This document shows positions 1 through 4,556 of a DNA stretch of 5,176 nucleotides, piece after piece. How positions within the stretch are numbered: position 1 is the first letter of the stretch; every line of letters begins with the position of its first letter. The DNA comes from an uncultured Eubacteriales bacterium. Lineage in GTDB: Bacteria; Bacillota; Clostridia; Lachnospirales; CAG-274. Below the pieces are notes generated by a model. It searched no databases. It saw only the letters and a list, made by a program, of their open reading frames with translations, and was not told the origin of the DNA. The stretch spans positions 1-5,176 of the forward strand of contig CABUWB010000163.1 of the NCBI GenBank assembly GCA_902495025.1. Reading direction: 5' to 3'. Made by a program: the position numbers and the translations under genes.

Positions 1-324
1 AGGATTTTTGGCATATTCCCCGGGATTGCAGACGAACTCTCTGAAAAAAGCCCTTTGATAGCCCTCGGCACTTTCAAAGCCTGCATCAAGTGCAGCGTCA
101 AGCACCCTCTGCCCCTCATCTCTTAGGCGCAGCGCCGATTTTGACAGCCTTAGTCTGCGGATATAATCGACCACAGCATAGCCTGTAAGCCTTTTAAAAA
201 GCCGCTGGCAATACCATGGTGAAAACATTGCCGCCTGTGCAAGCTTTGCAGGCGTGATTTTATCATTAAGATTTTTTTCAATATAGTCCTGCATACGCTG
301 TACAGCTTCAATCTGTTCCTTCAT
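1..324 (-). CDS. AraC-family transcriptional regulator, N-terminal part (runs off the left edge)
   Basis: A DNA-binding regulator; its C-terminal part lies outside the window. The 108 visible codons are open to the edge and form a complete AraC-type double helix-turn-helix at the very N-terminus. The first HTH covers roughly residues 22-48 (KITPAKLAQAAMFSPWYCQR, then LFKRLTG). The second covers roughly 74-104 (VLDAALDAGFESAEGYQRAF, ending NPGEY), which matches the family signature. With the DNA-binding domain first, the missing part is probably an effector-binding domain of the GyrI-like type; this is family knowledge, not seen here. The ATG at 324-322 is preceded by AAGGAG (338-333) at 8 nt. 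Two nearer ATGs, at 332 and 329, are out of frame. The gene lies downstream of trpEG on the same strand but beyond a terminator, so it is probably transcribed separately. Its target is unknown. Confidence 0.9.
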   Translation of the reverse strand, partial: MKEQIEAVQRMQDYIEKNLNDKITPAKLAQAAMFSPWYCQRLFKRLTGYAVVDYIRRLRLSKSALRLRDEGQRVLDAALDAGFESAEGYQRAFFREFVCNPGEYAKNP

Positions 325-347
325 CTCATCATCTCCTTACAACAAGC

Positions 348-353
348 ATTATA
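348..353 (-). promoter_or_regulatory. Possible -10 element for the AraC-family gene
   Basis: TATAAT on the minus strand lies about 10 bp upstream of the AAGGAG site of the AraC-type gene, so it would give a very short 5' leader. A second TATAAT lies 17 bp further upstream at 365-370. Neither has a recognisable TTGACA-like -35 at 16-18 bp, so the promoter may depend on an activator, for example the AraC-type protein itself. AT-rich chance occurrence is also possible. Confidence 0.35.
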
Positions 354-393
354 CAAAAGCCTGAATTATATTTCCCGACCGTTTTTGCTCTTT

Positions 394-424
394 AAAAAAG
401 CCCGACTTTATAGCCGAGCTTTTT
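394..424 (-). terminator. Rho-independent terminator of the trpEG operon
   Basis: Read on the minus strand, GCTCGGC (419-413), a 6-nt loop and GTCGGGC (406-400) form a 7-bp stem. It is flanked by an A-run upstream and six Ts (399-394) downstream. Two of the pairs are G-U wobbles in the minus-strand RNA but would be A-C mismatches in a plus-strand RNA, so the hairpin is built for minus-strand transcription. It starts 4 nt after the trpG stop codon. It ends the operon and isolates the AraC-type gene. Confidence 0.92.
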
Positions 425-427
425 CTA

Positions 428-997
428 TCACGTTAAACCTTTTACAACAAAATTTTCAATAAGCCTTTTGCCCTCGGGAGTATATATGCTCTCGGGGTGA
501 AACTGCAAACCTACAATAGGATACTGCTTATGCCTTATTGCCATAATTTCTCCCTCTGCCGCTGCGGTAATTTCAAGACAGTCGGGTACAGTATTTTCTA
601 CAATGGAAAGCGAATGATACCTTGCAACCTGCATAGGTGAAGCAATACCCGTAAAAATGCCCTTGCCGTCATGCTCCGCCATTGACGCTTTGCCATGGCA
701 GAGAGTTTTTGCATTTGATACGGTTGCACCAAAGGCAGCCGCTATTGACTGATGACCTAGGCATACGCCCAAAAGCGGAATTTTGCCTGCAACAGTTTTA
801 ATAATTTCAATGCAGTTGCCTGCCTCGGCAGGTGTTTTTGGTCCTGGAGAGATAATAACCCTGTCGGGATTAAGACTTAAAATTTCCTCACCCGTTATTT
901 CGTCATTTCTGTAAACCCTTATATCGCTGTCAAACTCGCCCACATACTGATAAAGGTTGTAGGTAAAGCTGTCGTAATTGTCAACAAGAACTACCAT
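428..997 (-). CDS. trpG: Anthranilate synthase component II (glutamine amidotransferase)
   Basis: This subunit hydrolyses glutamine and passes ammonia to TrpE for anthranilate formation; it acts in the cytoplasm. The protein has 189 residues, the usual length for TrpG/PabA. It is a class I amidotransferase: SPGP at 50-53, the nucleophile elbow GVCLGHQS with Cys79, the HGK motif at 101-103, and FHPES with His167 and Glu169 completing the triad. The start ATG overlaps the TAA of trpE by one base (TAATG) and is preceded by a nine-base AGGAGGTGA, so translation is probably coupled to trpE. The amidotransferase of folate synthesis (PabA) has the same motifs, and in some Firmicutes one subunit serves both pathways. 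Pairing with trpE makes the tryptophan role primary, but a shared role cannot be excluded from sequence. Confidence 0.96.
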   Translation of the reverse strand: MVVLVDNYDSFTYNLYQYVGEFDSDIRVYRNDEITGEEILSLNPDRVIISPGPKTPAEAGNCIEIIKTVAGKIPLLGVCLGHQSIAAAFGATVSNAKTLCHGKASMAEHDGKGIFTGIASPMQVARYHSLSIVENTVPDCLEITAAAEGEIMAIRHKQYPIVGLQFHPESIYTPEGKRLIENFVVKGLT

Positions 998-2385
998 TAT
1001 ACCTCACCTCCTATAGATGTAACAAGCGCCCTGACCTTATTATGGCTTTCCTCATATTCCATTTCGGGTACGGAGTCGGCAACAATGCCTGCGCCAGCCT
1101 GCATATAAACCTTACCGCCCTTAATTACCATTGTTCTTATTGCAATACAGGTATCCATATTGCCGTTAAAGCTGAAATATCCCACAGCACCGCCGTAAAT
1201 GCCACGCTTTTCCTCTTCCAGCTCCTCTATAATTTCCATAGCCCTTATCTTTGGAGCACCCGAGAGAGTGCCTGCGGGCAGAAAGGTGGAAAGCACCTCA
1301 AAGCTGTCCTTATCCTCTCTTTTTTCGCCCTCAACAAGGCTTACAAGGTGCATTACGTGACTGTAATTGTGCACCTGCATAAACTCCTTAACGTGTACGC
1401 TGCCTATTTTTGCAACCCTGCCCATATCATTTCTTGCAAGGTCAACAAGCATAATATGCTCTGCCTTTTCCTTAGGGTCGTTTAACAGGCTGTCGGCAAG
1501 GCGAGCGTCCTCAAATACGTTCTTGCCCCTCTTTCTTGTACCTGCAATAGGACAGGTGCGCACAACATTGTTTTTAACCTCAACAAGCATTTCGGGAGAG
1601 CTGCCCGCAACCTGATAATCACCGTAGTTAAAATAAAAAAGGTATGGTGAGGGGTTAATTGTCCTTAAACGCCTGTAAAGGTCAATAGCCTCATGGTCGG
1701 TTTCAGCGGTAAGGCGCTGTGAAAGCACCACCTGAAAAATATCACCGTCATAGATATATTTTTTAGCCCTCTCAACCATTAACATATACTTTTCCTTAGT
1801 CATATTTGAGGTAAATTTTGCACTGCGTATTTCGCTTATTGCATAGCGGCTTTCAGGTACGGCACTTTTAACCTCTGCCTCCATACGGTCAAGTATGGAG
1901 TTTGCCTCCTCCGCCTTATCCTTTTCGGCAAGCACGATGAGCTTTATTCTGTCGTGCAGATGGTCATAAACCACAAACTCATTGAACACCATAAGATGAA
2001 CGGTAGGTGTGTCCACAACCTCTTTATTGGTATCGGGTATCCTTTCATACTGGCGTATAACATCGTAGCCGACAGCACCTACTGCACCGCCGATAAAGTC
2101 CATACCGAGGTTATCCTCAACCTTAAAGGTTGACATATACTCCTTAACACCGTCAAGCAGCCTGCCCTCATAAATGGTAACCCTGCCGCCCTCGGTTATT
2201 TTAAGCCTGTCGCTGCCCGAAAGCACCGCCATAGGATTTTTGCCCATTACCGAAAAATTGGTTTTGCCGTTGCCCCTGCTCTCCAAAAGAAAGCCCTTTG
2301 CAGTGCCGACATACTTATAAAAAAGGGTAATAGGTGTTTCCGTATCACCCGAAAATTCTCTTACAAATGGTATTAAATTTCTCAT
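997..2385 (-). CDS. trpE: Anthranilate synthase component I
   Basis: This subunit converts chorismate plus ammonia to anthranilate and pyruvate, the first committed step of tryptophan synthesis, as a cytoplasmic complex with TrpG. It has 462 residues, at the short end of the family. The N-terminal part carries LLES (33-36), the motif associated with tryptophan feedback inhibition. The chorismate-binding domain follows: GDIFQVVLSQR (214-224), NPSPYLFYF (244-252), GSSPEMLV (261-268), PIAGTRKRG (279-287), AEHIMLVDLARND (308-320), GTLSGAPKIRAMEII (372-386) and QAGAGIVADS (429-438). Thr in PIAGT, where PabB proteins typically have PIKGT, favours TrpE over aminodeoxychorismate synthase. The ATG at 2385 follows AAGGAG (2403-2398) with a rather long 12-nt spacer. 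No in-frame alternative ATG lies upstream before a stop at 2439-2437. It is the first main gene of the operon, driven by the promoter at 2588-2616 through a structured leader. Confidence 0.97.
   Translation of the reverse strand: MRNLIPFVREFSGDTETPITLFYKYVGTAKGFLLESRGNGKTNFSVMGKNPMAVLSGSDRLKITEGGRVTIYEGRLLDGVKEYMSTFKVEDNLGMDFIGGAVGAVGYDVIRQYERIPDTNKEVVDTPTVHLMVFNEFVVYDHLHDRIKLIVLAEKDKAEEANSILDRMEAEVKSAVPESRYAISEIRSAKFTSNMTKEKYMLMVERAKKYIYDGDIFQVVLSQRLTAETDHEAIDLYRRLRTINPSPYLFYFNYGDYQVAGSSPEMLVEVKNNVVRTCPIAGTRKRGKNVFEDARLADSLLNDPKEKAEHIMLVDLARNDMGRVAKIGSVHVKEFMQVHNYSHVMHLVSLVEGEKREDKDSFEVLSTFLPAGTLSGAPKIRAMEIIEELEEEKRGIYGGAVGYFSFNGNMDTCIAIRTMVIKGGKVYMQAGAGIVADSVPEMEYEESHNKVRALVTSIGGEV
1004..1012 (-). 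promoter_or_regulatory. trpG ribosome binding site inside the end of trpE
   Basis: AGGAGGTGA on the minus strand is a full nine-base match to the anti-Shine-Dalgarno end of 16S rRNA. It lies 6 nt before the trpG ATG. It also encodes the C-terminal residues GGE of TrpE (final residues IGGEV). The site fixes the trpG start and suggests strong, coupled translation that would keep the two subunits in balance. Confidence 0.92.
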
Positions 2386-2428
2386 AAAATAAAAAATCTC
2401 CTTTAAATTAAATATAAAATTCCGACAA

Positions 2429-2451
2429 GAAAACGCTTACTTAAAAGCTGC
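2429..2451 (-). promoter_or_regulatory. Weak hairpin with U-run after the leader frame, possible attenuator
   Basis: In the minus-strand RNA GCTT (2448-2445) pairs with AAGC (2438-2435). C2450-G2434 and G2451-U2433 extend the stem across a bulged A. UUUU follows at 2433-2430, so the outermost pair uses the first U of this run, and CUU comes next. The stop codon of the leader frame sits in the loop. A ribosome held at the Trp codon (2455-2453) would cover the 5' arm, so the geometry fits translation-dependent attenuation. The stem is too short to count as a convincing terminator. Confidence 0.3.
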
Positions 2452-2503
2452 GCCATCGAAACTCCATACTCAAAATAAAAGAGTACTCCGCCTTAATGCT
2501 CAT
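2441..2503 (-). CDS. Candidate trp operon leader peptide (20 aa)
   Basis: A 20-codon frame in the trpEG leader begins MSIKAEY and ends MEFRWRSF followed by TAA. It has a good ribosome binding site, AGGAG at 2518-2514, 10 nt before the ATG, so translation is likely. It contains one Trp codon (UGG, 2455-2453) as codon 17 of 20, flanked by Arg codons (CGA and CGC). Classical Trp attenuators carry two or more adjacent Trp codons, so this would not be a standard stalling site. Single-Trp leaders that act by nascent-chain arrest are known (TnaC), and R-x-R motifs occur in macrolide-dependent arrest peptides (the ErmD leader type); relevance here is inference. The stop lies 55 nt before trpE in a different frame. 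I do not recognise the peptide as a named family. It could be a chance frame, though position and ribosome binding site argue against that. Confidence 0.6.
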   Translation of the reverse strand: MSIKAEYSFILSMEFRWRSF

Positions 2504-2549
2504 CTCGTCAAATCTCCTATAATTGCTGAACTAGTCTAATCTCACTGAC

Positions 2550-2571
2550 CACCGCCGCCTGTGCGAGGGTG
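2550..2571 (-). promoter_or_regulatory. GC-rich stem-loop at the 5' end of the trp leader
   Basis: In the RNA, CACCCTCGC (2571-2563) pairs with GCGGCGGTG (2558-2550) around the four-base loop ACAG, with one G-U pair and one C-C mismatch. It begins about 10 nt after the predicted transcription start and is by far the most GC-rich part of an AT-rich leader. It could stabilise the 5' end of the mRNA, bind a protein, or be one arm of a switching structure. No known riboswitch core is recognised. Confidence 0.6.
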
Positions 2572-2587
2572 CATCATTTATTTTTTG

Positions 2588-2616
2588 ATTATAGCATTTT
2601 AGGGTGCGGTTGTAAA
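2588..2616 (-). promoter_or_regulatory. Sigma-A promoter of trpEG
   Basis: On the minus strand TTTACA (2616-2611) and TATAAT (2593-2588) are separated by exactly 17 bp. TGC precedes the -10, giving an extended -10 element (TGnTATAAT). One mismatch to TTGACA is the only departure from consensus. It lies just after the spoIIE terminator, so it is the sole obvious source of trpEG transcripts. Such strength is unusual for a biosynthetic operon unless control acts later, in the leader or on the enzyme. No operator palindrome is seen over it. Confidence 0.9.
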
Positions 2617-2627
2617 GTCCTTTTTAC

Positions 2628-2661
2628 AAAAAAATGCGGAATGTCCGTTTTACATTCCGCA
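2628..2661 (-). terminator. Rho-independent terminator of spoIIE
   Basis: A perfect 10-bp stem, TGCGGAATGT (2635-2644) with ACATTCCGCA (2652-2661), and a 7-nt loop start 5 nt after the spoIIE stop codon. On the minus strand it is followed by seven Ts (2634-2628). It blocks read-through into the trp promoter region. Confidence 0.95.
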
Positions 2662-2666
2662 TAATA

Positions 2667-4412
2667 CTATACCTTCCACACCTTAGCCGCCATAACCGTC
2701 ATATCGTCCCGTATCATACCGTTTTCAGCCCCCACAGCCTCATCAAGTATTTTTTCGCACAGCCTTTCGGGCGGCAGGGAGGAATATTTGTCAATTACCC
2801 TTGCAAGCCAGTTTTCCTTGCCTATTGCACAGGGAGCAGCCTCGGCAACGCCGTCCGTTACCATAACTATTACATCACCGCTTTCAAGCATAACCTCGGC
2901 GCTGTCCTTCTCCATAGTGTCCATTATGCCTACAGGCAGACCGCCGCTGCCAACCAGCCTTACACCGTCGCCGCCTGCAATAAAGCTGGGCATACCGCCT
3001 ATTTTAACAAACTCCGCACAGCCCGTAAAAAGGTCAAGATTGCATATATCCATTGTGGCAAAAATATCCTCGCCGCCTGCCCTCATAAGCAGCAGTGAAT
3101 TTATTTCATCAAGTGCCATATCCCTGTCAAAGCCTGCCTCCATAAAATCCTCAAACAGCTCAACCGATGCGGCACTTTCCTCCCTTGCCTTACCGCCTGA
3201 GCCCATACCGTCAGAAAGCGCAAGCATATATTTGCCGTATTTAAGCTCCATAAAGGTATGGCTGTCGCCCGAAACACTGCTGCCGTCACGTTTTTTTGCC
3301 GCCGCATAAGCCGATATTCTCCATGGCAGCTCGGGGCGCAGGCGCAGGGTGCAGCTTCTGCCGTCACTGTGGCAAATTTCTGCCGACTTTACCATTTTTA
3401 TACCTATCTCCCTGCTTACCTCTGCCGCTATGGGTACGGCACATTTATCACAGCCGCAGCCCTGCCGCCTTACCACATTTACCTCACAGCTGCCGCCGTT
3501 ATTGTAAACAAGCACGTCCTCACAGCGTATGCGCTTTTGTTTAAGGCGTTTTTTTATATCCTCTCCAAGCATTACATCGGGCGCAAGCTCCTCCCTAAGC
3601 TCCTCGGAAAGACCTCTTATAAGCGCTGCTGCTCCGTTAAGCTCACCGCTTAACAGTTCCCTCGTTTTTTTCAGGCTTTTTTCAAGGTGCTCTGTATCTC
3701 CACCGTCCTCTATTGTGTCGGTTACATTTTTAAGTGATGACGACAGCCTTTCCATTGACTTTGCAAAGCCTTCCAGCCTTGCACATGCCCTGCGGCGCAG
3801 ACTTGTGCCGTCGCCTGCGGTAAGCACCCTTTTGCCCATTGCAAGCGGCAAAAGTGCCGCACAGACTATAAGCACAAGCGGCACACCCAGAACGGTTATG
3901 CCGCCCATTCCGCCAAGCACACAGCCTGCAAGCAGCGACATACCGTAAAGCTCACCGCCACCGCCGCTTTTAAAGGCACGTATGCCCTCATAAAACACTA
4001 CAGTTAAAAGAGCCGACAGCAAGCCCTGCAAAAGCGCAATTACGGCTGTAAAAGTGCTTATACCCTCCAGCGTGGCACCGACAAGCGCACCCATTGTCAT
4101 ACAAAGCCCTGCAATAAGCGCCCTGCCCCATGAGGTTGGTGTAAGGGCGGCATATTTTATTGCAATATCCGTTATGCCAAGCCCAGCATAGGCAAGTATA
4201 TAGCCAATTATGTAAATATCGCCGCTGCGTGTTGCAATACCTGCACAGGCGGCGGCAAGTGCAGGCCACAGCCGCTTTTTGGTAAGCATAAGCGCAAGCA
4301 GGGCACAGCCCACAGGGCATACAAGGTCAAAGAGCATACACCTTGCCGCAAAAAAGCTTGCCGCAATACACAAAAGCGGCACAAAAATTTTATCTCTGAA
4401 ATCCAAGCTCAT
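2667..4412 (-). CDS. spoIIE: Stage II sporulation protein E-type membrane phosphatase, compact form
   Basis: SpoIIE dephosphorylates the anti-anti-sigma factor SpoIIAA to release sigma-F in the forespore, and it works at the polar septum with FtsZ (established for Bacillus subtilis). Residues 9-195 contain about eight hydrophobic segments (near 9-28, 31-45, 48-62, 66-86, 97-115, 120-143, 157-176 and 174-193). Residues about 205-300 are charged and helical, in the position of the FtsZ-interacting central region. A Cys cluster lies at 309, 319, 321 and 324. The PP2C-type domain fills 365-581, with VSGDS (380-384), LALSDGMGSG (397-406), GDVIVMVTDG (512-521) and RDDMTV (568-573). Asp383, Asp401, Asp520 and Asp569 or 570 are the likely metal ligands. 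At 581 residues it is much shorter than the roughly 800 typical of Bacillus and many clostridia. The ATG follows GGGAGG (4426-4421) at 8 nt. It is monocistronic. A SpoIIE-like phosphatase with another partner is possible but less likely. Confidence 0.93.
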   Translation of the reverse strand: MSLDFRDKIFVPLLCIAASFFAARCMLFDLVCPVGCALLALMLTKKRLWPALAAACAGIATRSGDIYIIGYILAYAGLGITDIAIKYAALTPTSWGRALIAGLCMTMGALVGATLEGISTFTAVIALLQGLLSALLTVVFYEGIRAFKSGGGGELYGMSLLAGCVLGGMGGITVLGVPLVLIVCAALLPLAMGKRVLTAGDGTSLRRRACARLEGFAKSMERLSSSLKNVTDTIEDGGDTEHLEKSLKKTRELLSGELNGAAALIRGLSEELREELAPDVMLGEDIKKRLKQKRIRCEDVLVYNNGGSCEVNVVRRQGCGCDKCAVPIAAEVSREIGIKMVKSAEICHSDGRSCTLRLRPELPWRISAYAAAKKRDGSSVSGDSHTFMELKYGKYMLALSDGMGSGGKAREESAASVELFEDFMEAGFDRDMALDEINSLLLMRAGGEDIFATMDICNLDLFTGCAEFVKIGGMPSFIAGGDGVRLVGSGGLPVGIMDTMEKDSAEVMLESGDVIVMVTDGVAEAAPCAIGKENWLARVIDKYSSLPPERLCEKILDEAVGAENGMIRDDMTVMAAKVWKV

Positions 4413-4438
4413 AAGTCTATCCTCCCGTCATTGCGAAT

Positions 4439-4471
4439 ATTATAGTATATTGGCAAAAAAACTTTTGTCAT
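4439..4471 (-). promoter_or_regulatory. Candidate Spo0A-dependent promoter of spoIIE (21-bp spacer)
   Basis: On the minus strand ATGACA (4471-4466) and a consensus TATAAT (4444-4439) are separated by 21 bp. No good -35 exists at 16-18 bp. An over-long spacer of 21-22 bp is the known hallmark of the spoIIE and spoIIG promoters of B. subtilis, which use sigma-A and need phosphorylated Spo0A. The -10 is 12 bp upstream of the GGGAGG ribosome binding site. Assignment rests on spacing, neighbouring 0A-like boxes and the identity of the gene. Confidence 0.7.
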
Positions 4472-4485
4472 ATAAGGTCATATAA
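4466..4485. repeat. Tandem GTCATATAA repeat over the spoIIE -35, candidate Spo0A site
   Basis: On the plus strand GTCATATAA occurs perfectly at 4467-4475 and 4477-4485, a period of 10 bp or one helical turn. Read as 0A boxes against TGTCGAA, the units are TGTCATA (4466-4472, 5 of 7) and GGTCATA (4476-4482, 4 of 7), separated by 3 bp. That is the spacing known for tandem Spo0A dimer sites. The individual boxes are weak, but spacing and position over the -35 are right for an activator. Confidence 0.5.
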
Positions 4486-4498
4486 ATACAAAAAAATA

Positions 4499-4527
4499 TT
4501 GAAAAATCCGACAAAATGCTTTAAACT
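4499..4527 (+). promoter_or_regulatory. Candidate sigma-A promoter of the RluA-type gene
   Basis: TTGAAA (4499-4504) and TAAACT (4522-4527) are separated by 17 bp. The -35 has one mismatch to consensus and the -10 has two. The predicted start, near 4534, leaves a short leader with a small ACTAA/TTAGT hairpin (4531-4544) directly before the GGAGG site. The spacer contains the near-consensus 0A box at 4507-4513. Confidence 0.6.
4507..4513 (-). promoter_or_regulatory. Near-consensus Spo0A box between spoIIE and the RluA-type gene
   Basis: TGTCGGA on the minus strand, preceded by TTT, matches the 0A-box consensus TGTCGAA at 6 of 7 positions. It lies 35 bp upstream of the putative spoIIE -35 and inside the spacer of the divergent promoter. 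It could help activate spoIIE and at the same time repress the other gene. A 7-bp motif can occur by chance, and TGTCGGA also occurs at 2427-2421 in the trp leader. Confidence 0.45.
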
Positions 4528-4556
4528 TACACTAATGATTTAGTGGAGGTATGGCC

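Larger units (their letters stand above)
2386..2581 (-). other. trpEG transcript leader (5' untranslated region with regulatory candidates)
   Basis: The segment between the predicted transcription start (near 2581) and the trpE ATG is about 195 nt, far longer than a ribosome binding site needs. In transcript order it contains a GC-rich stem-loop (2571-2550), a stretch rich in GAG/UAG triplets, a Shine-Dalgarno site (2518-2514), a 20-codon reading frame (2503-2441), a weak hairpin with a U-run, and an AT-rich stretch leading to the trpE ribosome binding site. I find no T-box consensus (AGGGTGGNACCGCG) and no strong classical terminator. Control by tryptophan or by another signal is inferred from length, structure and position only. 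Confidence 0.75.

Noticed and set aside
1042..1485. Open frame on the plus strand, opposite trpE (147 codons), with another at 1367-1615
   Set aside because: Both are antisense to a well-supported trpE, have no ribosome binding site and encode compositionally odd, Cys/His-rich products with no recognisable domain.
2421..2427. TGTCGGA in the trp leader as a Spo0A box
   Set aside because: It lies far downstream of the promoter, close to the trpE ribosome binding site, with no tandem partner. Probably a chance match.
2386..2581. T-box riboswitch upstream of trpE
   Set aside because: The conserved AGGGTGGNACCGCG antiterminator sequence is absent, no strong terminator precedes trpE, and the leader is shorter than a typical T-box with its specifier stem.
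2634..3653. Several plus-strand open frames opposite spoIIE (starting at 2634, 2788, 3258 and 3296), and others up to 3948
   Set aside because: They are shadows of the spoIIE reading frame; the first one starts within the terminator hairpin. None has a ribosome binding site or a family resemblance.
4551..4556. ATG at 4551 as start of the RluA-type gene
   Set aside because: GGAGG ends 1 nt before it. The ATG at 4557 has the proper 7-nt spacing and gives the usual family N-terminus.
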